The notes under the pieces were generated by a model that searched no databases, was not told the origin of the DNA, and worked only from the letters and a program-made list of their open reading frames with translations. Below, piece by piece: positions 36,064 to 47,968 of a DNA stretch of 64,000 bases (within the stretch, counting starts at the first letter, position 1; the number at the start of each line of letters is the position of its first letter). The position numbers and the translations under genes are program-made. The stretch is taken from contig NW_025920106.1 in assembly GCF_902686445.1 (NCBI RefSeq), positions 682,001-746,000 on the forward strand. Reading direction: 5' to 3'. This DNA comes from Sciurus carolinensis. Lineage: Eukaryota > Chordata > Mammalia > Rodentia > Sciuridae.

Positions 36064-36704
36064 AATTTTAAATTTTTATAAAGACTTTATTTTACATGCC
36101 ACTACCTAGTGCAGAAAAGTAATTGAATGCTGTAGTCCTAAACTGTTCTTAAGAATTCTGCAATACTGGTATTTTCTCTTTAACACTTTGAGGAAACCAA
36201 AAGTCTGAGATGAGTGGGACATGGAAGTGAAAAGGGAAGCCTTCATCCATATAAGCAGTAACTTTCTCTTATACCTTTGCCCCTCTGACTTGTGGAATTA
36301 TCTGAATATTCCTGTATTATCTGAATATTCTAGGTTGATTATCCAAAACAAATTGTAAGAGGCCAACTAGTGATTATGTATGTACTGGTTAAATATGAGT
36401 TGCAACACTTTTATAGCACAAATTTGCATACCACAGGATAAAGATTACCTTGTGAACCTGCACTGATTGATTTCTCCCACATATAGAGTTGCCAGATAAA
36501 ATATAGGACATTCAATTACATGTGACATGGGACAAACATGCATTGAAAAACTATTAATTGTTTATCTGATTTTCAGATTTAGCTGGTTGCTTATATTTTT
36601 ATTTTTTGTTTTTGATAATCCTATGTGATGTATAATTCTAATTTAGCATTATTATGGAAGATCAGAATACCTGGTAAACGCACAAGGGATTAGAAGTAAA
36701 AAAC

Positions 36705-36832
36705 TCAAGTCTGAATGCTGGCAATATTCACATTCACCTGTTTGTCCTTGAATAAGTTGCTTAATTCCTCTGAGACTTACTTAACTGTTGTAAAAATAGT
36801 GACAGCCTTACTTGCCATACATTTCTAGTCTG
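36705..36832 (+). mobile_element. MIR fragment
   Basis: 'tttgtccttgaataagttgc', 'ttaattcctctgagacttac' and 'gtaaaaatagtgacagcc' follow the central part of a sense MIR. Confidence 0.7.
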
Positions 36833-37089
36833 TTATGCTGCTCAGTGAGATTCAAGGCAAGAATACCTTGGAAAACAGTTTTTTTGAAAATGAGATTATT
36901 AATAAGAAGAATCAAGCTCTTTGAATGTTTGCATTTTGTTGGTTAAAAGTCAGGAACAAGTCCAGAAGGAATAGGGAACAACCCAGTAAAGGCAGAAATC
37001 AGATGGTCCTCTAATTATGTGGGTTCAGCTAACAAGTTTTTGACATTAACATTTTAAAAAGCATTACACATTCAATAGAAACAGTGCTC

Positions 37090-37297
37090 TGAATTTTGAA
37101 TTTTATTGATGCACATATTTGTGCTTATTACTGAGGTATTGATATTTTGACTCATGTATACATTGAGTAATGATCAATTTAGATAATTAGCATAACATAT
37201 ACACAAACTTCTTTATGTTGAGTATTCAAAATTGTATCTGAATTCTAACTGGTTTGAGATATAAAATGCATTACTGTTAATTATATTAAAATGTTCA
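37090..37297 (-). mobile_element. old L1 3' UTR fragment, antisense
   Basis: 'ttgactcatgtatacattg', 'gataattagcataacatat' and 'gcattactgttaattat' are in the order of a reverse-complement ancient L1 3' end. It directly abuts the left young L1. Confidence 0.55.
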
Positions 37298-37944
37298 GTG
37301 ATCCAAGATGGCAGACTAGAGGGTGACTGCATCACCTGTAGCTCCAGAATTCAGGATTCAAGAAGGGAGGCATTGAGAGACTCAGACTATAATAGAGCCA
37401 AGGGGTGAGAATCCCCCACAGGGTGAAGCTTTGCATGGGTGGGAGACCCGGACAGGGGTAGCTTCTCAGAGCACGGCAGGGCAGCTAGAGTCTTCCCCAG
37501 GCAACTCTGCTCCCTCTGGCGGTGGGTTCGTTTCGTGGCCAGAATCTCAGAGCGGGCCACCCAGTGAGAGCATTTCTGCAGAGAGCTAGCTCCAAGTCCC
37601 AGAGCCAGCAGCAAGCTCTGGCCCACAGGCAAATTCTGGGACCAGGGCAGGGCAGCTAGAGACTTTTCCAAGCAGCCCTGCTCGCTCAGGCAGCAGGCTA
37701 TTTCCATGGCCATCTTCTCAGAGCAGGTCGCCCACTGAGAGCCTTTCCGTACAGAGCCAGCTCCAAGCCCTGGAACCAGTAGCAGGCTAGGGGCAACTTT
37801 CTATGGAAGCACTACATTATCAAGTTCCTCCAACACTTCAGGCTACTGAAGGCTGAGAGGTGACGTACTGGATATCTACAGGGACACTATAAGCCAATAG
37901 AGGAAATCTGCAATATCTCAGAGTCCAACTGATATCTGACTAAT

Positions 37945-38955
37945 ATGAGAAAACAAGGGATGAAAATGTCCCAAACAAACCTAGATACTATATCAATAAA
38001 ACCCAATGACAGCACAGCAGAAATGTCAGAAAGGCAGTTCAGAATGCACATAATTAAAACAATCAGGGAAGCAAATGAGGAGATGAAAGAGCAAATGCAG
38101 GCATTGAAGGAGGAGATGAAAGAGCAAATGCAGGCATTAAATGATCGCACCAATCAACAGTTAAAAGAGCAAATATGGGAAGCAAGAGATTATTTCAATA
38201 AAGAGTTAGAGATACTGAAAAAAAAAACAGAAATCCTTGAAATGAAGGAAACAATAAACCAAGTTAAAAACTCCATAGAAAGCATAACCAATAGGATAGA
38301 ACACCTGGAAGACATAACCTCAGACATTGAAGACAAAATATTTAACCTTGAAAACAAAGTTGAACAAACAGAGAAGATGGTACAAAATCATGAACAGAAT
38401 CTACAAGAATTATGGGATATCATGAAAAGGCCAAACTTAAGAATTATTGGGATTGAGGAAGGCTTAGAGAAACAAACCAAAGGAATGAACAATCTATTCA
38501 AGGAAATAATATCAGAAAATTTCCCAAATCTGAAGAATGAAATGGAAATCCAAGTACAAGAGGCCTATAGGACTCCAAATATACAAAATTAAACAGACCC
38601 ACACCAAGGCACATTATAATGAAAATACCTAACATCCCAAATAAAGACAGAATTTTAAAGGCCATGAGAGAAAAGAATCAAATTACATTCAGAAGGAAAC
38701 CAATAAAAATATCAGCAGATTTTTCAATCCAGACCCTAAAAGCAAGAAGGGCCTGGAACAACATTTACAAAGCCCTGAAAGAAAATGGATGCCAACCAAG
38801 AATCTTATACCCAGCAAAACTTACTTTCAGATTTGATGACAAAATAAGATCCTTCCATGATAAACAAAAGCTAAAGGATTTTACAAAAAGAAAGTTGGCA
38901 TTATAGAACATTCTCAGCAAAATATTCCATGAGGAAGAGATGAAAAACAATGATT
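37945..38955 (+). pseudogene. L1 ORF1, frameshifted (left arm)
   Basis: Opens with ATG at 37945 and reads 215 residues (coiled coil plus the start of the RNA-binding part) to a stop at about 38590. The CHD1L-intron L1 at 28-35 kb reads through here, so a single base was lost. The rest (38619-38906) is in another frame and ends at a TAG in place of a glutamine codon. An 11-residue block, EEMKEQMQALK/N, is present twice in tandem near residue 45-70; the L1 at 33 kb has it once. Confidence 0.9.
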
Positions 38956-39031
38956 CAATTCAGCAACGGGAGGAACTACACTAAAAGAATAGCCAAATAA
39001 AGGAGAAACCATATCATGTCAAAAATCAGAA

Positions 39032-42000
39032 ATGAGTCAAATGACTGGGAATACAAATCATATCATAATAATAACCCTGAATGTTAATGGCCTGAACTCA
39101 TCAATCAAAAGACATGGAATGGCAGATGGGATTAAAAAGAAAAACCCAAGTATATGCTGCATGCAAGAGACTCATCTCATTGAAAGAGATACCCATAGAA
39201 TAAAGGTGAAAGGATGGGAAAAAACATACCATGCACACGGAAACAGGAAAAAGCTGGAGGATCTATCCTCATTTCAGATAATGTGGACTTCAAGCCAAAA
39301 CTAGTCAGAAGGGATATAGAAGAACATTACATACTGCTTAAGGGTATACTTGCAAAAATCAGCAAGACATAACAATCATAAATATCTATGCCCCAAACAT
39401 TGGCTCATCCATGTACATCAAACAAATCTTTCTCAATTCCAGAAATCAAATAGACCACAACACAATAATACTAGGCCATTTTAATACATATCTCTCACCA
39501 CTGGTTAGATCTTCCAAACAAAAATTGAATAAAGAAACCATAGATCTCAATAACACAATCAAAATTTAGACTTAAGAAACATATATAGAATATACCATCC
39601 AACAAAGAATGAATACACTTTCTTCTCAGCAGCACATGGATCCTTCTCTAAAATAGACCATATTTTATGCCACAAAGCTACTGGTAGCCAATACAAGAAC
39701 AGAAATACTCCCTTGTATTATATCAGATCATAATGGATTGAAATTAGAAATAAATGACAGAATAAAAAACAGAAACTTCTCCAATATCTAGAGAATAAAT
39801 AACACAAAATTATATGATGAATGGAAAACAGAAGACATCAGGAGGGAAATAAAATATTGTTAGAAGTAAAAGAGAACAAAGACACCTCATATCAAAATCT
39901 CTGGGACACTATGAGAGCAGTACTTAGAGAAATATTTATTTCATGGGGCGCATTCAACAAAAGAAGTAGAAATCAACAAACACATGACTTAACACTACAG
40001 CTCAAAGCCTTAGGAAAGGAAGAGCAGACCAACACCAAAAGTAGTAGAACACAGGAAATAGTTAAAATCAGAGCCCAAATCACTGAAATTGAAACAAAAG
40101 CAAAAATTGGACGAATTAAAAAAATAAATAGTTACTTCTTTGAAAAAATAAACAAAATTGATAAACGCTTAACCACACTAGCAAAGAGAAAGAGGGAGAA
40201 AGCTCAAGTTACTAAACTTCGGAATGAACAAGGAAATGTCACAACAGACACGAGTGAAATAGAAAACATAATTAGAAGCTATTTTGAAAATCTATATTCC
40301 AACAAAACAGAAAACCTCGAAGACATCAACACGTTTCTAGAAACATGAATTACCTCAACTGAATGAGGAGGATATACACAACTTAAATAAATCAATTTCA
40401 AGCAATAAAATAGAGGAGGTCACCAAAAGCCTACCAACACAGAAAAGTCCGGGACCTGATGGGTTCTCAGCCGAGTTCTACAAAATCTTTAAAGAAGAGC
40501 TCATTCCAATACTCCTCAAAGTATTCCATGAAATGGAAGAGGAGGAAACCCTCCTAAACTCATTCTATGAAGCCAATATCACCCTGATACCTAAAAAAAC
40601 AGAGACACATCAAGAAAAGAAAATTTCAGACCAATACGCTTAATGAACATTGACGCAAAAATTCTCAACAAAATCTTAGCAAATCGCATACAAAAATATA
40701 TTAAAAAGATACAGCACCACGGTCAAGTTGGTTTTATCCCAGGGATGCAAGGTTGGTTCAACATCCAGAAATCAGTAAATGCCATTCACCATATCAACAG
40801 ACTTAAAGTTATGAAACACATGACTATTTTGATAGATGAAGAAAAAGCATTCGATAAAATACAGCATCCCTTCATGCTCAAAACACTAGAAAAAATTGGG
40901 AGAGTGGGAACATTCCTTAACATTGTAAAGGCCATCTACGCTAAGCCCATGGCCAATATCATTCTAAATGGTGAAAAACTGAAAGCATTCTCCCTAAAAA
41001 TGGGAACAAGGCAGGGATGCCCTCTTTCACCGCTTCTATTCAACCTCGTCCTTGAAACTCTAGCCAGAGCAATTAGACAAAACAAAGAAATTAATTGGAT
41101 ATGAATAGGAAAAGAGGAACTCAAACTATCCCTGTTCACTGATGACATGATTATATACTTAGATGAACCAGGAAATGCCACCAGAAAACTTTTAGAACTC
41201 ATAGGTGAATTCAGTAAAGTAGCAGGTTAGAAGATAAATGCTCATAAATCCAATGCATTTTTATACATAAGTGATGAATCTTCAGACAGAGAAGTTAGAA
41301 AATCTACCCCATTCACAATAGCATCAAAAAAAAAATAAAATACTTGGGAATCAATCTCACAAAAGAGGTGAAAGACCTCTAAAATCAGAATTACAGAACA
41401 CTAAAGAGAGAAATTGAAGAAAACCTTAGAAGATGGAAATATCTCCCATGTTCTTGAATATTAATTAATTAATATTGTCAAAATGGCCATACTACCAAAA
41501 GTGCTATACAGATTCAATGCAATTCCAATTAAAATCCCAATGATGTACCTTACAGAAAGAGAGCAAGCAATTATGAAATTCATCTGGAAGAATAAGAAAC
41601 CCAGAATAGCTAAAGCAATCCTCAGTAGAAAGAGCGAAGCAAGGGGTATCACAATACCAGATCTTCAACTCTACTACATAGCAATAGTAACAAAAATGGC
41701 ATGGTATTGGTACCAAAATAGACAGGTAGGTCAATGGTACAGAATAGAGGACTCGGACACAAACCCAAATAAATACAATTTTCTCATACTAGACAAAGGG
41801 GCCACAAATATGCAATGGAGAAAAGATAGCCTCTTCAACAAATGGTGCTGGGAAAACTGGAAAACCATATGCAACAGAATGAAATTAAACCCCTATCTCT
41901 CACCCTGCAAAAAATCAACCCTCCATGGAACAAGGACCTCAGAATCAGACCAGAGACACTGCATCTTATAGAAGAAAAAGTAGGTCCAAATCTTCAACGT

Positions 42001-42715
42001 GTTGGCTTAGGATCAGACTTCCTTAACAGGACTCCCATAGCACAAGAAATAAAAGCAAGAATCAACAAGTGGGATAGATTCAAATTTAAAAGCTTTCTCT
42101 CAGCAAAGAAAACTATCAGTAATGTGAACAGAGAGCCTACAGAATGGAGAATATCTTTGCCACTCATACTTCAGATAGAGCGCTAATTTCCAGAATATAT
42201 AAAGAACTCAAAAAACTCTACATCAAGAATTCAAAGAATCCAATCAACAAATGGGCTAAGGAAATGGACACTTCACAGAAGATGTACAAGCAAACAACAG
42301 ATATATGAAAAAATGTTCAACATCTCTAGTAATAAGAGAAATGCAAATCAAAACCACCCTAAGATTCCATATCACCCCAATTTTAGTGGTGATTATCAAA
42401 AATACAAGTGTTAGTAGGTGTTGTTGAGGATGTGGGGGAAAATATATACTCATACATTGTTGATGGGGTTGCAAATTAGTGCAGCCACTGTGGAAAGCAG
42501 TATGGAGATTCCTCAGAAAACTTGAAATGAAAACACCATTTGACCCAGCTATCCCACTCCTTGGCCTATACCCAAACGACTTAAAATCAGCATACTACAG
42601 AGATACAGCCACATCAATGTTCATTGCTGCTCAATTCACCATAACCAGATTATGGAACCAACCTATATGTCCTTCAATTGATGAATGGATAAGAAACTGT
42701 GGTAAATATATACAA
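39032..42715 (+). pseudogene. L1 ORF2, multiply broken (left arm)
   Basis: Pieces of endonuclease (39032-39304), linker (39821-40348), RT (40643-41104, with [10 protein letters not shown]), and C-terminal regions (41483-41971, 42479-42718) lie in different frames. The RT active-site segment reads F-T-D-D near 41137 after a stop. It cannot encode a working enzyme. Confidence 0.88.
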
Positions 42716-42889
42716 TAGAATATTATTCCACTGTAAAGAATGATAAAATTATGACATTTGCAGGCAAATGGATTAAATTGGAGAGTATCATGCTATGTTA
42801 GATAAGCCAATCTCAAAACCTGGAGGATGAATGATCTCGCTGATAAGCAGATGATGACATGTAATGCGGTATGGGAGGAGTTAGCGTTA

Positions 42890-42926
42890 GTGATATGGTT
42901 AGGTTTAGGGTTAGGGTTAGGGAGGG
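42890..42926 (+). repeat. telomere-like TTAGGG tract in L1 3' UTR
   Basis: 'ggttaggtttagggttaggg' continues with further TTAGGG. It is part of the G-rich 3' UTR tract that other L1 copies here have in altered form. Confidence 0.8.
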
Positions 42927-43112
42927 GTCAATAATGGAGGAAGGAAAGACTGCATAGAAGGAAAAGAGGGGTGGGAGGGATGGGTGGATGGAAAAAATAA
43001 CAGAATGAATCAAACAACTTTACCGTATATAAATTTATGATTACACTAATGTTATGCCTTGACATTATGTACAAACAGAGAATCAATATGTATCCCATTT
43101 GTTTACAATGAA

Positions 43113-43125
43113 AAACTATCACTAT
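43113..43125. repeat. 13-bp target-site duplication half (spacer side)
   Basis: 'aaactatcactat' directly after the A-rich 3' end of the left L1. The same word, on the minus strand, is at 53808-53820 beside the 5' end of the right L1. It is part of the old L1 ORF2 sequence at both places. Confidence 0.75.
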
Positions 43126-45115
43126 TTGCCAATAACATGATTCTTTATTTAGAAGATCTAAACATTCCCACCAGAATAATTCTAGAACTAATAAATAAAT
43201 TCAGCAAAATAGCAGGATATAAAATCAATACCCATAAATTGAATACCTTCCTATATATTAGTAATGAATTCACTAAAAGAGAAATAAAGAAAATTATTCC
43301 CCTCACCTCTAAAAGACAGTAGTTTTTCCCATTCACAGTAGCCTCAAAATAAAAAAAAATAGGCATCAATTTAATAAAAGAGGTGAAAGAACTCTACAAT
43401 GAAAACTACAGAACACTAAAGAAAGAAATTGATGATCACATTAGTGGATGGAAATACCTCCCATGCTCTTGGAAAGGCAGAATTAATATCATCCAAATGG
43501 CCATATTACCAAAAGTGTTATACAAATTTAATGCAATTTCTATTAAAATCCTAATAACATTCTTCATAGAACCAGAAAAAACAATCATAAAATTCATTTG
43601 GAAAAATTAGAGTTCCAGAACAGCCAAAGCAATCCTTAGCAAGAATAGTGAAGAAAGAGACATCACATTACCAGAACTTAAACTATACTACAGAGGTATA
43701 GTAATAAAAACAGCATGATTTGGTGTCAAAACAGACACATAGACCAATAGTACAGAATAGAAGACATGGAGACAAGTCCACCTAGAAACAGGTATCTCAT
43801 ACTAGACAAGTGTGCCAAAAATATTCACTGGAGAATAGATGGTCTATTTAACAAATGGTGCTGGAAAAAATGGAAAGAATATGTAACAAAATGAAATTAC
43901 ACCTTTATCTCTCACCCTGCTTGAAACTCCACTCAAAATGGATCAAAGACTCAGGCATAATAGAAGAAAAACTAGGCCCAAATCTGTACCATGTTGGTCT
44001 AGAATCTGATTTCCTTAACAAGACCCCTAAAGTGCAATATGTTCAATCAAGAATCAATGAATGAAATGGATTCAAACTAAAAAGCTTCTTCTCAGCAAAA
44101 GAAACAACCAATAATGTGAAGAGAGAGCCTACAGAGTAGGTGAAAATCTTTACCACATGTACCTCAGATAAAGCATTAATCTCTAGGATATATAAAGAAC
44201 TCAAAAAACTTAACACCAAAATCAAATAACCCAATCAATAAATGGGCTAACAGACATTTCACAGAAGTTATACAATCAATCAAAAAATACATGAAAAAAT
44301 GTTCAACATTGCTGGAAGTTAGAGAAATGCAAATCAATACCACTCTAAGATTTCTTCTCACTCCAATTAGAATGGTAATTATCAAGAATAAAAGCAACAA
44401 TAAATGTTGACAAGGATATGGGGAAAAAGGTACACTCATACCTTGCTGCTGGGAATGCAAATTGGTGCAACCATTATGGAAAGCAGTATAGTTATTCCTC
44501 AGAAAACTTGGAAAGGAACCACCATTTGACCCAGCTATACCACTCATTGATTTATACCTAAAGGACTTAAAATAAGCATACTACAGTGATGCAGCCACAT
44601 TAATGTTTACAGCAGCTCAATTCACAGTAGCTAAACTATGAAACCAATTTAGATGCCCTTCAACAGATGAATGGATAAAGAAAATGTGGTATGTATAAAT
44701 GATGGAATACTACTCAGATTTTAAAAAAGAATGAAGTTTTGGTATTTGCTGGTAAATCGATGGAGTTAGAGAATATCATGCTAAGTGAAATAAGCCAAAC
44801 ACCCAAAATTAAAGGCCAAATTTTTTCTTTGATATGCAGATGTTTATTCACAATAAGGTGGGGTAGAGGAAGAATAGAGTTACTTTATATTAGGTAGAAG
44901 GAGTGAATGGAAGGGAAGGGGTATGGGGGTAAGAAGGACAGTTGAGTGAAACAGACATTTTTACCTCATGTACATATATGACTGCATGACTGATGTGATC
45001 CTACATGTATAATCAGAAAAATGAGAAATTAAACTTTATTTATGTATGATCTATAAAAAATGTATGAATGCATTCTACTATCATGTCCAACTAATAAGAA
45101 CAAATTTTAAAAACT
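43113..45115 (+). mobile_element. older L1, 3' half (separated from its 5' part)
   Basis: Starts abruptly in ORF2 at the L-S-L-F-A-[N]-N RT active-site region and runs through the ORF2 C-terminus and 3' UTR to an A-rich end near 45110. It is clearly more diverged than the young copies. Its missing 5' portion matches the fragment at 53808-55296 on the minus strand, which stops at precisely the same point in ORF2. Confidence 0.92.
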
Positions 45116-46082
45116 TAAAAAACTAAGAATATTTTTGAAGTTTTCCTTCAAACTCTACATTCCTATTGCTTCTTCTTCCTTAAAAAAGTATTCTAATGTG
45201 CATCTGATTAAGAGCCTGTTAAACTTTTAAATAGTTCACAGTGCTACTTGGCAAAATGTCTTTAACACAAGTACTGCAAACCTTGTGCATGCTTTCTATA
45301 CTGGAGCCTCCATGGCCAGAGATTGCCTATCAAAGTGTGTAAAAAAGAAAAAAAACATTATTTGAATGAAAATGAAAACACAACACATAAGTTTTGTAGG
45401 CAAGCACCAAAGCAGTGCTTAGAAACATAGAGAAGTCAGTAAGATGAAGGGGAAGCAGCAAATGATTCTAAGAAGCATGTGGGTAGGAGAAAAAGCAAGT
45501 GAAAGTGCTACTTCAGAAGCTGAGTGAAGAGCATTTCAAGGAAAAAGTGATCTACTGTGTCAAGGGTTTCTGAGAGTTCAACTGAAATGTGAATTGACAA
45601 TCACTGGGCATCACAGAGATCACTGGTGAACTTGGCATAATGGCTGAGTAGGTTCAAAACTACAGAAAATCTAATCATGAAGAAATGCTCAGACAAATCC
45701 AGATTATGACACATTCTGTAAAACTACCAGTTTTATTCTCCATAACTGTCAACATCATGAAAGACAAAAAGGTCCCCTCCCCACCCCCCCCTAAAGATTA
45801 AAAACATTTCTGGATTTCAGAAAAATAGAGACATGGCAAATGCCATACAGAATCTATGGATCTTGGATTAAGAGAGAAAAAGAAAAACATAGCCATAAGG
45901 GATATTACAGGAACATCTGCAGAAATCTGAATAACATTAGATAATATAGAGAAAATGAGAATAAGCAAAATACATACAGTAAATACAGGTAGGTTTTTTT
46001 TTTTTTTTGAAGAATTCTTCTATGATTTTGGACCCAGAAGTACTAAAGAAAAACAATGTGGGGACAAAGGACACTGCCTCAC
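45116..46082. other. CHD1L-copy intron sequence within the palindrome spacer
   Basis: Unique sequence to the left of exon 9; in the gene's direction it follows exon 9 (intron 9). No repeat or exon recognised. Confidence 0.5.
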
Positions 46083-46175
46083 CATCAAACAAATATGGGT
46101 GATCCACACACTTTTGAAGCTGGAATAAGATATTCTGAAGTTTACCTTTCTTTGCCATTTCATTTTCAAATGCAT
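46083..46175 (-). pseudogene. CHD1L: CHD1L-like coding exon 9 (open frame, reversed)
   Basis: On the minus strand, acceptor AG (46177-46176, 'tcttcaaaattacag') and donor GT (46082-46081, 'gtgagg') bound 93 nt. They encode D-A-F-E-N-E, then [21 protein letters not shown], without a stop. This is the CHD1L segment linking the two ATPase lobes ([11 protein letters not shown] is a conserved SNF2-family block). It lies on the opposite strand from exons 1-7 but next to exon 8 in correct relative order, inside the segment between the two inverted L1 copies. Confidence 0.95.
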
Positions 46176-46754
46176 CTGTAATTTTGAAGAGAGAAATAAA
46201 AATGGACTAACAAATCAAACACAAAAAAACAAACCCAACTCTTTATAAATAACCTTACTAATTTTATTGGACATTCCTCAAATTTATACTAACTCTCAAT
46301 GACTCATTTGCACTAAGAATTAATAGCATATCCACATGGAACTTTCCTATACATCACTTTGTTTTGAGAAGAAAGTATAAATTGAACTTGGTGGTGGTTT
46401 GTTATAATGACTGGAAATTTCTGAAATTTTCTTCTTTAACTTCTATTGTGGATTTAAGGGGGGGAAGCAAATGGAGGACAAAAGGCATGAATGAATATTT
46501 AAAAGTGTTTGCTTCCTTGTAAGGAATAAGAAAAGCTGGGCAAAAGGAAAAAGGAAAATTCCATCATGCAACAACTAAGTCTGATACACTTAACACTGCC
46601 ATTGTCTTATTGCAGTTGACCTGAGTATCATTCAGAATACAAAATTCTACCCTATATTCTTGCTATACAAAGTGAGTGTAATTATAAAATATTTCCCTGC
46701 CCCCAAATCACATCCTCATTTAGTTTCTAAATGAATGAACTGCCCTCTGATTAC
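46176..46754 (-). other. CHD1L-copy intron 8 (reversed)
   Basis: A 579-bp intron between exons 8 and 9 on the minus strand; no repeat recognised. Its short, clean form argues that this locus was never a processed copy. Confidence 0.7.
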
Positions 46755-46916
46755 CTTGGTCTTTCATCAAAATTGCCTTGTAGTATATTTTCTGCAAAGC
46801 TGACATGACATGATATATCACTACTTCTGTCTCCTTGGGAAGTTTTGTGGCTACCTCAGCTTTTACTCTCCTCAGCAGAAATGGCTGGAAGAGGTTGTGT
46901 AGTTCACATAATGTGT
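46755..46916 (-). pseudogene. CHD1L: CHD1L-like coding exon 8 (open frame, acceptor AG changed to AT, reversed)
   Basis: Minus-strand frame reads [30 protein letters not shown], then [14 protein letters not shown] up to a GT donor (46754-46753). The QPFLLRR and [26 protein letters not shown] blocks of CHD1L are obvious. No stop interrupts it. At the expected acceptor the sequence reads 'ttacacat' where 'ttacacag' would be needed, so the splice site is mutated. The exon belongs between exon 7 (35.4 kb, plus) and exon 9, but lies reversed in the palindrome spacer. Confidence 0.94.
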
Positions 46917-47449
46917 AAGGAAAAAAATACAAGAAAGTGGTTCAAAAATACAACAAAGGCACTGAATTACTAGAGAACATATAGCAATTTACTTTCCTCA
47001 TTTTCAAGGTAATTCTGCATTCTTGGTTAGTATAGCAATTTTCACAGTACAGACACTCCTGGACTTACAAAGTGATTGCATTCTTATAAACCCATCACAA
47101 ATTGAAAATATCATGTAAGTAAAAAATGTATTTAACAGACCTAACAAACCAATCATCACAGCTTAGCTCACCCTACATTAAATGTGCTCACAACACTAGC
47201 AATAGTCAACTCAGGCAAAATAAGCTAACATAATAATATTTTATAAAAAACTGTTGAATGCTTTATGTAATTTATTGAATACCTGTGTCTAAACAACACT
47301 GACAACATAGAACACTGTAGAGTATCAGGTATTTACCCTGGGGAACTGGGGAGTACCCTGGGGAACTGGGGAGTTGTGACTTACTGCTGCCATGCACCCA
47401 CACAGGACAGTACCTTACAACATATCTCTAGCCTGGAAAAGACTGATAC
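46917..47449. other. CHD1L-copy intron 7 remainder (reversed)
   Basis: Sequence upstream of exon 8 on the minus strand. It would rejoin the intron 7 part at 35.6-37.3 kb if the spacer were turned round. Nothing recognised; a short 19-bp direct repeat 'taccctggggaactgggga' occurs at 47335-47372. Confidence 0.5.
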
Positions 47450-47968
47450 TCATGTTGTCTTATGAATGAATAGTATCCCATTGTGTACACACACCACGTT
47501 TTCTTTTCTCATCTACTAATGGACATTTAGGTTAGTTCCAGATTTGGGTACTGTTAATGGTGCTGCAATAAACACAGGAGTAGGGATATCTCTATGACAT
47601 GTTGATGTCCCTTAATTTGATGGGATTGCTAAATTGTACAGCAGTTCTAGTGTTTGTGTTTTGAGGAAACGCCATCCTGTATTCCATTATATGTGGACCA
47701 ATTTACTGCCATCAGGAGTATATCAGAATTCCTCTATCACCACATCCTTGCTAGCATTTGTTAAATTTTCTCTTTTTGTAATAACCGTTCTCACTGGGGT
47801 GAGGTAGTTTAACATTGTGGTCATGATTTGCATTTCCCTGATGATTAATGACTTTGAACATATTTTAAAATGTTTTTATTTGTTCTAATTAGTTATACAT
47901 GACAGAAGAATGCATTTATGCACTTTGATATATCATACTAAAATGGGGTAAAATTGCTCCTTTTTTAG
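47450..47968 (-). mobile_element. old L1 3' fragments, antisense
   Basis: The plus strand is a reverse-complement ORF2 C-terminal region of an ancient L1 ('tctactaatggacatttagg', 'ctgcaataaacacaggagt', 'gatttgcatttccctgatg'). It is followed at 47875-47945 by a short squirrel-type L1 end ('agttatacatgacagaag'). Confidence 0.75.

Larger units (their letters stand above)
35581..37304 (+). other. CHD1L-copy intron 7, left part
   Basis: Intron sequence after exon 7 up to the left palindrome arm. It carries a SINE, a MIR piece and an antisense old L1 end, listed separately. Nothing else recognised. Confidence 0.5.
37305..43112 (+). mobile_element. young L1, left arm of an L1-L1 palindrome
   Basis: A full-length, broken L1 of about 5.8 kb: 5' UTR 37305-37944, ORF1 from 37945, ORF2 from about 39032, 3' UTR to an A-tail at about 43112. 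It is mirrored by the copy at 47969-53807. Equivalent positions in the two copies add up to 91084 or 91085 from 37305 to about 42640, so there is almost no net length difference. Protein pieces of 215, 175 and 162 residues are identical between the copies. Both share the same ORF1 one-base loss near 38590 and the same extra TTAATTAA-like insert near 41460. The first ~150 bp and last ~450 bp differ far more. The 3' end joins an older L1 at a 13-bp word also found beside the other copy's 5' end. Confidence 0.95.

Noticed and set aside
42890..42926. Interstitial telomere or chromosome fusion site
   Set aside because: The TTAGGG units are within an L1 3' UTR, at the place where other L1 copies have related G-rich words.
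47335..47372. Two tandem copies of a 19-bp word as a regulatory repeat
   Set aside because: A single short duplication in intron sequence; no further copies or context that suggests function.
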